Positions 1 to 7,100 of a stretch of DNA of 14,108 nucleotides are shown here, one piece after another. How positions within the stretch are numbered: position 1 is the stretch's first letter; every line of letters begins with the position of its first letter. The notes beneath the pieces are model-generated. The model searched no databases, had not been told where the DNA came from, and saw only the letters and a list, made by a program, of their open reading frames with translations. Source of the stretch: Bryobacterales bacterium (GTDB lineage: Bacteria; Acidobacteriota; Terriglobia; Bryobacterales; Bryobacteraceae); the NCBI GenBank assembly GCA_003132865.1, contig PKYZ01000223.1:1-14108 (forward strand), in the 5' to 3' direction. The translations under genes and the position numbers were made by a program.

Positions 1-451
1 TTTTCAAAACTTGACACTTTCAAATACAAGTCAGTTACGTTAAACGTCTAGACGAGACTGACGCACCGTTTGCCTTCACGAGATGGCTATCTACGAGGCC
101 GTCGTTCCGCTACTGTTACTACGAACCGGCATTCCGCCGTTCTTGTTCTTTGCCATTTAAGCATTAGGCCACCTAAGGCCACTTTTTGGCTGCGCTGGTT
201 TCGAACAAATTCTACTGGTGGTACAGCAGAAAAGCAGCCGTTGGTTTGAGCCTAATTGATGATCGTGGCGGGATGTGGATGGATTGTGGCGGTTATCTCA
301 TCTGCAAGCACTGACTACCAGACGACGCGTCTCCGGCTTGCCGCCTCGTTTAGAGTGTGATGACGTCCTTTGTAATATAACGCAGCTTGACCGCAGGCCG
401 CCAGACGGGTAGTCTAAGAGTGTCAACGCAAGAACAGAAAGGAGCGGTTCC
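1..451. other. AT-richer non-coding stretch upstream of toxin-antitoxin genes
   Basis: No convincing gene is visible. Stop codons are frequent in all frames and the base composition is clearly more AT-rich than the rest of the window. A short reading frame of about 25 codons from the ATG near position 83 has no recognisable family and no good ribosome binding site. There is a perfect 10-bp palindrome CGTCTAGACG at 45-54, nested inside a 6-bp inverted repeat (GTCAGT at 30-35, ACTGAC at 57-62), which could be an operator or mobile-element debris. A consensus -35 hexamer TTGACA lies at 11-16, but no good -10 follows at the right distance. Confidence 0.5.
350..378 (+). promoter_or_regulatory. Candidate promoter for the antitoxin-toxin pair
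   Basis: A possible sigma-70 pair is TTAGAG (350-355) and TAATAT (373-378) with a 17-nt spacer. The -35 matches consensus at only three of six bases. An alternative -10, TATAAC at 376-381, overlaps it. It would give a leader of about 65 nt to the antitoxin start at 452. This rests on hexamer inspection only and is weak. Confidence 0.2.
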
Positions 452-700
452 ATGAACATCACGCTACTTCCAGACCAAGCGAAAGCCATCGAAGCCGCCA
501 TCAACGCCGGCGTGATCCACTCGGTGGAGGAATTGATCGATTCCGCCATCTCCCGTCTGCCCCAGATGGCCGCGTCCAGTACGGTGGCGCAAGCAACCAA
601 TCTGGTCGACCTCTTCGAACCCATCCGAGGGTTGTTTAAGGATGGCGAACTTGATTTCAGCCGCAATCCTTCAACAGGTCGTCCCGTAGACCTGACATGA
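452..700 (+). CDS. ParD/VapB-like antitoxin of a PIN-domain toxin
   Basis: This is an 82-residue protein, probably the antitoxin that neutralises the PIN-domain RNase encoded directly downstream. The N-terminal ~35 residues (start MNITLLPDQAKAIEAAINAG, then SVEELIDSAI) look like the ribbon-helix-helix half of ParD-type antitoxins. The C-terminus (NLVDLFEPIRGLF, then DFSRNPSTGRPVDL) matches the toxin-wrapping tail seen in antitoxins paired with FitB/VapC-like toxins. The start is set by a good Shine-Dalgarno (AAGGAG at about 439-444) eight bases upstream of the ATG. Its TGA overlaps the toxin ATG (ATGA at 697-700), so translation is probably coupled. Such antitoxins usually repress their own operon, although no operator could be proved here. 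The frame is intact even though the partner toxin is broken. Confidence 0.8.
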   Translation: MNITLLPDQAKAIEAAINAGVIHSVEELIDSAISRLPQMAASSTVAQATNLVDLFEPIRGLFKDGELDFSRNPSTGRPVDLT

Positions 701-1124
701 GCGGGTTCCTCCTCGACACCAACGTTCTTTCGGAAGTCTTGCGGCCACTCCCGGACGCCAATGTTGCCGCCTGGCTAAAACGTCAGGCCAAAGATTTCCT
801 GTTTCTCAGTGTGGTGACCATGCGAGAGCTTCGTAAAGGGGATACACTTCTCCCGCAAAGCACCCGGCGCGCCCAGTTAGAACAATCGATCGGAGTGCTC
901 GTCCCTTCGTGGTTTGCCGGTCGTATTCTTCCAGTGACGAAGCCATCGCCGAGAGTTGGGGCGTCTTAGAGGGCCAACGGCAACTTGCCGGGCGCCCGCT
1001 TGGCGTAGCTGACGGCATGATCGCCGCCACCGCGCTCGAACGCGGTCTGACTCTGGTCACCCGCAACGTGAAGGATTTCGCCGGTCTGGGCGTTACAATT
1101 CTCAATCCTTGGGACGCGATATGA
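697..1124 (+). pseudogene. vapC: Frameshifted VapC/FitB-type PIN-domain toxin
   Basis: Intact members of this family are Mg-dependent RNases of about 140 residues. The first frame (697 to about 936) carries LLDTNVLSE with the acidic Asp7 and VVTMRELRKG with Glu44, then runs to a stop at 967-969. The rest of the domain continues in another frame from about 936 to the TGA at 1122-1124: DEAIAESWG, GVADGMIAATALERG with the third acidic residue, and TRNVKDF with the fourth. Restoring one G next to GTG at 934-936 gives the expected LPVDEAIAESWG and a 142-residue protein. This is therefore a one-base deletion (or sequencing error), not two genes. Everything else in the fold looks intact, which suggests the mutation is recent. 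The start overlaps the antitoxin stop. Confidence 0.8.
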
Positions 1125-1479
1125 CCACCGAAGTCATGCTCTCCCCTACTGCCCACTTGGCACCCGCGAAGCTGTTACGCGCCGACGCCGAAGGCGGCTC
1201 GCGGCGTTCTGGAATCCTTCACGGCGCAGGTGAACAACGACCACACGAGGAAAGCGTATCTGAACGCGGCCCGGCCCTTTGCGGCCCGGTGCCATGCGAG
1301 GGGCATCGACCAGCTAGCGGACGTACAGGCTTTCCACGTCGCCGCATTCCTAAAGGACCTTCAAAGCGATCTCGCCGCCGGCCGTCAAGCGATACCTGGC
1401 CGCGCTGCGGATGCTGTTCGACTGGCCGGTGACCGCCAGTTTGACTACTGCCCGGGAGATGGGTTTTCATTTCGCGTAG
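1121..1479 (+). pseudogene. N-terminal remnant of a tyrosine recombinase (phage-type integrase)
   Basis: The remnant carries the N-terminal core-binding (SAM-like) domain of a tyrosine recombinase spread over three frames. Frame one starts at ATG 1121, which overlaps the preceding toxin stop. Near 1193 the reading shifts and continues as VLESFTAQVNNDHTRKAYL, then FAARCHARGIDQLADVQ and HVAAFLKDLQSDLAA. Near 1380 it shifts again to VKRYLAALRMLFDWPVT. After that point nothing matches the family and the frame ends at TAG 1477-1479. The whole catalytic half (Arg, His-x-x-Arg, Tyr) is missing. With two frameshifts and a truncation it cannot be active. It marks this stretch as a former integration site or mobile-element border. 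Confidence 0.72.
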
Positions 1480-1600
1480 CCGATTGATAGCAAGGCAGTT
1501 AAGCCTTAGTTGAAGATTTTTCGATTTGAGCTGTTTCTGGTCGGAACTGGCTTCTGGCCGTGCCCCCTCGGGCTCCGGCGCAGATTGCCGACAATTAGGG

Positions 1601-1668
1601 GTGAATCTTGGCCAGACGGTTTTCTCCCAGGTCGTCGATCGTCTGCCACGGTATGAGTTCCTGATTTT
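1601..1668 (+). mobile_element. Remnant of an IS4-type transposase (DUF4372 N-terminus)
   Basis: A GTG at 1601, directly after AGGGG, opens a peptide NLGQTVFSQVVDRLPRYEF. This closely resembles the conserved beginning of IS4-family transposases with an N-terminal DUF4372 domain (pattern N-x-G-x-T-V-F-x-Q-x-x-x-x-L-P-x-Y-E-F). After the EF the similarity stops abruptly (about 1660), so only some 22 codons survive and no DDE catalytic residue is present. The surrounding 1480-1770 is AT-richer and contains no other gene. A short hairpin (AAGGC, loop, GCCTT, about 1492-1507) lies at the border with the integrase remnant and could be part of the element's left end. The IS family is recognised by eye, not by search. 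Confidence 0.5.
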
Positions 1669-1772
1669 CAAAATATACTCTGCCCTTTTTTACGTGCGGC
1701 CGGTTGCATCGAATGCTTCGGATTTAGGGGGGGCACTGGCTCCGCGCGGAAAGTGTCTGCTAGGATGGGGGC

Positions 1773-1970
1773 ATGAGCCGCGAGAGTCAGGCCTTGCTGG
1801 AGGCCTTCGAACACCTGCGGGCAGAGGAGAAGTGCGCCTTGGCTGACGAGATTCTCCGTCGCGTGCTGCCCTTCGATTCCGGCCCACTGGCAGATGAAGA
1901 GATCGGCGCCGCTGCGGCTGTTCTGTTCGAGTCCCTCGACGAGGAAGATGCCGGCCCCACAGCGCGGTGA
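1773..1970 (+). CDS. Putative MazE-type antitoxin partner of MazF
   Basis: This is a 65-residue acidic protein (MSRESQALLEAFEHL, then LRAEEKCALADEILRR, with an Asp/Glu-rich tail FESLDEEDAGP). It resembles the short helical antitoxins encoded upstream of PemK/MazF toxins, where the acidic tail binds the toxin. I do not recognise a classical MazE AbrB fold. The start follows a purine-rich stretch (GGATGGGGG) a few bases before ATG 1773. The last 23 bases overlap the toxin gene in another frame, a strong sign of coupled translation. The assignment rests mainly on position and size. Confidence 0.65.
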   Translation: MSRESQALLEAFEHLRAEEKCALADEILRRVLPFDSGPLADEEIGAAAAVLFESLDEEDAGPTAR

Positions 1971-2274
1971 GGTCTGGCTGATCGATTTCGGCTCGGCCGG
2001 CAAAACCCGGCCCGCGCTGGGCGTCAGCGTGGCCTTCGGCGACCAGGACCGCGCGCTTATCACGGTTGTGCCGCACACCGCCAGCCTGCGTGGCTCTCCC
2101 TTCGAAATCGCCGTGCGGGTTCCGTTTCTCAAGCCCGGTGCCTTTCTGGTCCAGGGCGTCACGACTTTCCCAACGGTGCGGGCCCTGCATCGGTTGGGCA
2201 TTCTCCCGCCGCCGGCGTTCGAAAAGGTCATCGGCGGCCTGCTGCGCTGGTTGGGACATTTTCCAGAGGACTGA
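1948..2274 (+). CDS. mazF: MazF/PemK-family endoribonuclease toxin
   Basis: This 108-residue protein probably cleaves single-stranded RNA at short sequence motifs when freed from its antitoxin. Family marks are the N-terminal QRGEVWLIDFG, the strand TRPALGVSV, the block ALITVVPHTASLRGSPFEI (the region with the active-site Thr) and the C-terminal GVTTFPTVRALHRLG followed by a helix FEKVIGGLLRWLG. Length is normal for the family and the frame is intact. ATG 1948 was chosen over the longer open frame from 1894 because the family N-terminus begins exactly there and a GAGGAAG sits just before it. The gene overlaps its antitoxin by 23 nt. It is the only toxin of the three toxin-antitoxin loci in this window without visible damage. 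Confidence 0.88.
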   Translation: MPAPQRGEVWLIDFGSAGKTRPALGVSVAFGDQDRALITVVPHTASLRGSPFEIAVRVPFLKPGAFLVQGVTTFPTVRALHRLGILPPPAFEKVIGGLLRWLGHFPED

Positions 2275-2277
2275 CGC

Positions 2278-2297
2278 CGCCGGAACCGGATCCGGCG
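2278..2297 (+). terminator. Hairpin just after mazF, weak terminator candidate
   Basis: There is a perfect 7-bp stem (CGCCGGA and TCCGGCG) with a 6-nt loop, starting four bases after the mazF stop. No T-run follows, so it is not a canonical intrinsic terminator. It could still stabilise the 3' end of the transcript. Between here and 2549 no gene is seen apart from the repeat at 2411-2436. Confidence 0.3.
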
Positions 2298-2410
2298 TGA
2301 TTGCCACGCTTCGAAGTGACCCGAAGGGCCGTCCAGCCGTCTGGAGAAGTGCTATTGTCGAGCAGGTCGAACGGTGCGACAGCCTGTTTTCGCGCCTCTG
2401 ACCGGGTCCC

Positions 2411-2436
2411 ACCAGCCACGGTGACCGAGGCTCGCC
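2411..2436 (+). repeat. Copy 1 of a 26-bp intergenic repeat
   Basis: It matches the repeat at 2980-3005 at 24 of 26 positions. The two differences both fall in the left arm of the hairpin (GGTGACC instead of GGCGAGC), so this copy pairs poorly with its right arm GCTCGCC. It lies in the 275-bp gap between mazF and the HTH/SEC-C gene. Confidence 0.6.
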
Positions 2437-2549
2437 AGCCCCCAGTGACTCGCTTCCCCAAAAAATATCTCCCGACCCATCAACCACTTCGCGCCCTAGC
2501 CTCGCCTCCCGCGCCAGATCCCGTGCTCCTCTGGAAGTAAGGAGGCCTT

Positions 2550-2891
2550 GTGCAGCCCGATCATCATCTGACTCCGGCCCAGCAACGCGTGCTGACCCTG
2601 CTGTCCGCCGGTTCCACCGCCACCGCCGCCGCGCAACTCGCCGGCGTCCACCGCAACACTGTCGGCAATTGGCTCCGTTCGTCCGTTTTTCGCGAGGCCC
2701 TCACCCAGGCCCGTCGTGACCAGGACCTTGCCTGGCGCGAGCAAGCCGAATCGCTCGCTCCCCAAGCGATTGCCGCAATCCAGGCCATCCTGGCCGATCC
2801 CCAAGCCCCCGCCGCCCGGACCGGCCGCAACCAGCCCTGCCCCTGCTGCAGTGGCCGGAAATTCAAGCGCTGCTGCATGCCAATTCGATGA
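2550..2891 (+). CDS. Small protein with helix-turn-helix and C-terminal SEC-C motif
   Basis: This is a 113-residue protein of unknown role. Residues ~8-45 form a helix-turn-helix (LTPAQQRVLTLL, AAQLAGVHRNTVGNWL) like that of phage or transposon DNA-binding proteins. A charged helix follows (FREALTQARRDQDLAWREQAESL). The last ~15 residues are a SEC-C zinc knuckle, CPCCSGRKFKRCC, with the C-x-C-x8-C-C spacing at Cys97, Cys99, Cys108 and Cys109. The usual Gly after the second Cys is a Cys (Cys100) here. A strong Shine-Dalgarno AAGGAGG (2539-2545) five bases upstream selects the GTG start at 2550. The link between HTH and SEC-C is short, so an internal deletion of a longer relative is possible. 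It may bind DNA or act in protein quality control through SecB/SecA-like contacts; neither is shown. Confidence 0.7.
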   Translation: MQPDHHLTPAQQRVLTLLSAGSTATAAAQLAGVHRNTVGNWLRSSVFREALTQARRDQDLAWREQAESLAPQAIAAIQAILADPQAPAARTGRNQPCPCCSGRKFKRCCMPIR

Positions 2892-2979
2892 TTTCAAAGG
2901 CTAAATGGGTTCGTTCGTCCCGATTTGCATGCGGCCCGCCACGCGCCCCCAAAAGCACAAAGCTGCAGAATTACGCACA

Positions 2980-3005
2980 ACCAGCCACGGCGAGCGAGGC
3001 TCGCC
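2980..3005 (+). repeat. Copy 2 of the 26-bp intergenic repeat with a perfect hairpin
   Basis: It contains GGCGAGC, loop GAG, GCTCGCC (2989-3005), a perfect 7-bp stem preceded by CCAGCCAC. It matches the copy at 2411-2436 at 24 of 26 positions. It sits between the SEC-C gene and the DUF1175 gene. That is one reason to place the DUF1175 start after it instead of at ATG 2905. Confidence 0.65.
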
Positions 3006-3042
3006 CCGAATGGAAACCAACCTGCAATGCCCAAACCCGTTG

Positions 3043-3048
3043 TATACT
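3043..3048 (+). promoter_or_regulatory. Candidate -10 box for the DUF1175/macroglobulin operon
   Basis: The hexamer TATACT matches the sigma-70 -10 at five of six bases in an otherwise GC-rich region. No good -35 is present (ACCTGC at the right spacing). Transcription would start near 3055, almost directly at the GTG 3058 or 15 nt before ATG 3070. That would make the first message leaderless or nearly so, consistent with the lack of a Shine-Dalgarno there. Confidence 0.3.
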
Positions 3049-3069
3049 CATAACGCCGTGACCACTCGC

Positions 3070-4122
3070 ATGCGCACCGCACTGGTTGCGATATCCGCAG
3101 GGGCGGTCGCCGTCGTAGCCATCTCCGGCGGCGCACGGCACGGCAGGTTGCTGCCCGCGCCACGCCTCATCCTCCAACCCGCGCGGATCGTGGCCGACGG
3201 CTACAGTACCGCCACCCTTGTCATGGAAAGCGCCGCCAGCAGCGCGCCCGCCATCTCCGTCGCCGGCAACCGGCACGCTGCCATAATCGAAGAGGTAACC
3301 GGCACGCCCGGCAAATGGGAGGCGCGCATTCGCGCCGGCATCCTGCCGGGACGCATCCGTCTGCGCGTCGCCTTCGAAAACGCGCCCGCCGCCGAAACAG
3401 AACTGGAATCGGTTCCATTCATCCGGGACACCGCGCAGGACGGCACGCCCGACTTCCTGCGCCTCGACGACGAACGCGACCGCCAGGCCTTCCGCCGCTG
3501 GTTCACCTGGCTCGCCGAGGCGCAATACTTCCAGCCGCCCGCGGCCCGCCCTGCCGAGATCAAGGATTGCGCCGGGCTGATCCGCTACGCCTATCGCGAA
3601 TCGCTGCACGCCCACGACACCGCCTGGGCCGCCACCGCGCAAACTCCGCCCGCGCCTCCGTTCGATTCCGTCGCCAAGTATCAGTATCCTTTTACGCCCT
3701 TGGGCGCCGCGCTGTTTCGCGTGCGCGAAGGGGCGTTCCAGCCGTCGGACCTGAACGCCGCCGCCTTCGCCCAATTCGCCGACGTGCGGACGCTCTACCA
3801 CTTGAACACGCATCTGGTCAGCCGCGTACTCTCCTCCGCCGTGCCGGGCGACCTGCTGTTCTTTCGCCAGGACTCCGGCGCGGAGCCGTATCACAGTATG
3901 ATCTACCTTGGCGAGAGTTCCATTCAGAACGACGGCCGGCGCTACGTTCTCTACCATACCGGCCCCTCCGGTTCCGATCCGGGCGAAATCCGCAGGCTGA
4001 CCGTGGAAGAGTTGTTGCGCTTTCCGCAACCCGAATGGCGGCCGGTAGCAGCCAATCCCAGCTTTCTGGGTGTGTCTCGATGGAACATACTGAGGAAAGA
4101 AAATGACACCCGCCCTGAGTAG
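3070..4122 (+). CDS. DUF1175 (YfaT/MagC-like) secreted NlpC/P60-type putative hydrolase
   Basis: This 350-residue envelope protein matches DUF1175, the family encoded beside alpha-2-macroglobulins in the E. coli yfa and Pseudomonas mag operons. A hydrophobic N-terminus (RTALVAISAGAVAVVAIS) looks like a signal peptide or anchor. Residues ~25-115 look like a beta-rich domain (ILQPARIVADGYSTATLVM). The C-terminal half has the order of an NlpC/P60 cysteine hydrolase: EIKDCAGLIRYAYRE with candidate nucleophile Cys167, then PGDLLFFRQ, then YHSMIYLGE with candidate His275. A peptidase or amidase activity is inferred; none is established for the family as far as I know. The start could be ATG 3070 or GTG 3058, neither with a Shine-Dalgarno; ATG 2905 is open but would translate an intergenic repeat. 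The 3' end overlaps the next gene by 20 nt. Confidence 0.85.
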   Translation: MRTALVAISAGAVAVVAISGGARHGRLLPAPRLILQPARIVADGYSTATLVMESAASSAPAISVAGNRHAAIIEEVTGTPGKWEARIRAGILPGRIRLRVAFENAPAAETELESVPFIRDTAQDGTPDFLRLDDERDRQAFRRWFTWLAEAQYFQPPAARPAEIKDCAGLIRYAYRESLHAHDTAWAATAQTPPAPPFDSVAKYQYPFTPLGAALFRVREGAFQPSDLNAAAFAQFADVRTLYHLNTHLVSRVLSSAVPGDLLFFRQDSGAEPYHSMIYLGESSIQNDGRRYVLYHTGPSGSDPGEIRRLTVEELLRFPQPEWRPVAANPSFLGVSRWNILRKENDTRPE

Positions 4123-7100
4123 AAAGCCGAGTGGAAGCCTGAGTAGAACCTTGCGCCTTCTGTTGCTGATGGCCGCCGTTGCCATCGGCCTGAGCCAGAG
4201 CGAAGACGAACCCTACTTCGCGCTTTCGAGTTCCCGCACCTTCGGCGTCAACGGCAAGCCCAGCGTCTCGTTGACCGCCTGGAATGTGGATTCGCTCGCC
4301 TTCCGGGTTTACCGCATAAACGATCCGGTGAAGTTCTTCGCGCAACTGGAAAACCCGCACCAATTCGGCGGGAATGTGCCGCGGCCGCCTCGGGATCGCA
4401 CTTGGCTCGAACGGCTCCACATGTGGAAGCGCGGCTTACATGCCCAGATTCGCCGCGCCCTGCGCGCCCAGTTCACCGAACCGCCCAGCCTGCATTTTGA
4501 AAGCTGGCTGCCGAAAGAATCCAAGCCCTCCGGTAAGGAGACGCATTATGCGGAAGCGCCCTTGTTGAACTCCCAACAACTGGTGCTCTCCTTTCACCAA
4601 CCCGTGTTGAGCCAATCCCGATGGGAGCGTGCCACCGTCGACATCGCCGTGAGGGACAAAGGCGTCTACCTCGTAGAGGCGGTCGACCGCGACCTGCGGG
4701 CGAACACCATCCTGATGGTTTCCGATATCGCCATGATCACCAAAACCGGTAAAGGCCGGGTGGTGAACCTGGTGGTCAATCGCGCCACCGGCCAGCCCGT
4801 TGCGGCAGCCAAGGTCGCGCTGCTGGCGCGCGATCAAAGCCTGGGAGAAGCCGCCACAAACGCGGACGGCATCGCGGAGATACCGCTGGCCGCGGCGCGT
4901 CCGAATGACATCCGCGTGGTGGCCCGCATGGACGCGGACTTCGCCGTTAACACGCTGGCCGGTTACTCCTTCGGCGCCAACGCCGACCAGTGGACGGGCT
5001 ATGTCTACACGGATCGTCCGGTCTACCGTCCCGGCCATACCGTGCACTTCAAGGGAATTTTGCGGCTGGCCGCAGCCGCTGGATACGACATTCCGGCCGG
5101 GCGCGCTGTTGCGGTCACGATCCACGATCCGGAGCAGAAGCCGGTCTATCAAAAGACCCTCACCGCCAGCGCCAATGGCACGATTCACGACGACCTGGCG
5201 CTCAAGCCCGGCGCGGCTTTGGGTTACTACTCCATCGAGGTGAAATCCGGCGAGGGCTTCATGAACGGCAACTTCGAAGTCCAGGAGTACAAGAAGCCGG
5301 AATACGAAGTCCGCGTCATTCCCTCCAAGGCGCGCGTGTTACAAGGCGAGACCGTCCAGGCCACTATCGATGCCCGATACTATTTTGGCGAACCGGTAAA
5401 CGGCGCGAAAGTGACTTATGCCGTCTATCGCAGCCGCTACTGGTTCCCGCTCTGGTACGATCCCGATCAGGAATCCGCCGAATCCATGGAGCCCCCGCAG
5501 CCCGGCGACGATTCCGACGACAGCGGCGACCAGATTGGCGAGACCAAGGGACAACTGGATGCCGATGGCAAGCTGACCATCAGCCTGCCTACGGCGGTTT
5601 CGGATCGCAAGCAGGACTTCGTCTACCGCATCGAGGCGCGCGTCACCGACCAGGCCAACCGTGAGATCACCGGCCGCGGCTGGGTGATCGCGACCTACGG
5701 CAGCTTCGCTGTGAACGCCGCGCCGGAGCGCTATTTCTACGCGCCGGGCAGCGCGGCCACGCTGACTGTGCAGGCGCGCGATTACGACAACCAACCAGTC
5801 CGCACGCCGGTTCGCGTGGATCTGCTCTCGTGGAACTATCGCGATCCAGGCCCGGGGCAGGTGAAGGCTACCGCCAGCGGCGCCACCGGCGCAGACGGGA
5901 ACGCCAGCGTCACCCTGCAGATTCCGCCGCAGGGCGGTTCGTACCGGGTGCGCGTCACGGCCCGCACACCCGAGGGACGCGATGTGGAGGGCTATACCTT
6001 TCTGTGGGTCTCGGGTGGAGGCGGGTATTTCGACGCCGGACCGAACCACGCCGTGCCGATCGTTCTCGATAAGAAGAGCTACCGCGCCGGCGATACGGGC
6101 CGCCTACTGATCGTGACCGGGCAGCCCAACACGGCGGTCTATGTGACCGTGGAGGGCCGAGATTTGCGCGAGTACAAACTGATTCGCTCGCAGGATTCCA
6201 CGGCGGCGTTCGACATCCCCATTACCGCCAACGACGAGCCGGGAATCACAGTGGCCGCCTGCTTCATCCGCAACGGCGATTTCTATTCGAGCGACAAGTG
6301 GATCAAAGTGCCGCCAGTAGACCACCAGTTGAACGTGAAGGTGGCCACGGACAAGCCGCAGTACCTGCCCGGCCAAACCGCGGATTACAGCATCGACGTG
6401 ACGGATGGGAACGGCAAACCGGCGCCGCGCGCGGAGTTCAGCCTGGGTGTCGTGGATGAGGCCATCTACGGCATTCGCAAGGACGCCACGCCCGACATTC
6501 TGGGCTTCTTCTTCCAGCGCCAGTGGAACCGCGTCTTTACCGCCGACTCGCTGAGCTACTACTTCAATGGCGAAGCGGGCAAGCGCCGCATGCGTCTGGC
6601 CGAACTGCGCCCGTCTTCGCGGCTGGCGCAACTGAAGCCCGAGCGGCTGGTGCAGCCCAAAGTCCGCAAAGCGTTTCCGGATACCGCGTTTTGGGCCGCC
6701 GACGTGGTCACCGATAGCTCCGGCCACGCGCATGCGAAGGTGGAGTTCCCCGATTCGCTGACCACCTGGCGCGCCACCGCCCGCGGCATCACGCCGGATA
6801 CGAAAGTGGGTAGCGCCACGCTCAAAACCATCGTGCGCAAGAACCTCATTCTGCGGCTGGCCGTGCCGCGGTTCTTCGTGCAGGGCGACGAGGTGGTGAT
6901 TTCGGCGCTGGTTCACAACTATCTGGCCACCGCCAAGACCGCGCGTGTTTCGCTCGACGTTACCGGTCTGGAGATTCTCGAAGGCGCTACCAAAGACGTG
7001 CAGATTCCAAGCCGTGGTGAGGCCAAGGTGGATTGGCGCGTGCGGGCCGCACAGGTGCGTGCGGCCAGCATCACCGGCAAGGCGCTGACGGACGAAGAGT

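Noticed and set aside
11..40. Consensus TTGACA near the window start as a promoter
   Set aside because: No acceptable -10 lies 16-18 nt downstream and no gene follows at a sensible distance.
2301..2540. 79-codon plus-strand open frame between mazF and the SEC-C gene
   Set aside because: It has no ribosome binding site, no recognisable family, and crosses the intergenic repeat at 2411-2436.
2905..3057. ATG 2905 as the start of the DUF1175 protein
   Set aside because: It would add about 50 residues translated from a hairpin repeat ahead of the hydrophobic signal segment, and there is no Shine-Dalgarno.
2971..4185. Long open frame on the minus strand opposite the DUF1175 gene (404 codons)
   Set aside because: It is antisense to a gene with clear family motifs. 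It has biased, repetitive composition (Gly/Arg-rich) and no recognisable domain, as is typical of high-GC shadows.
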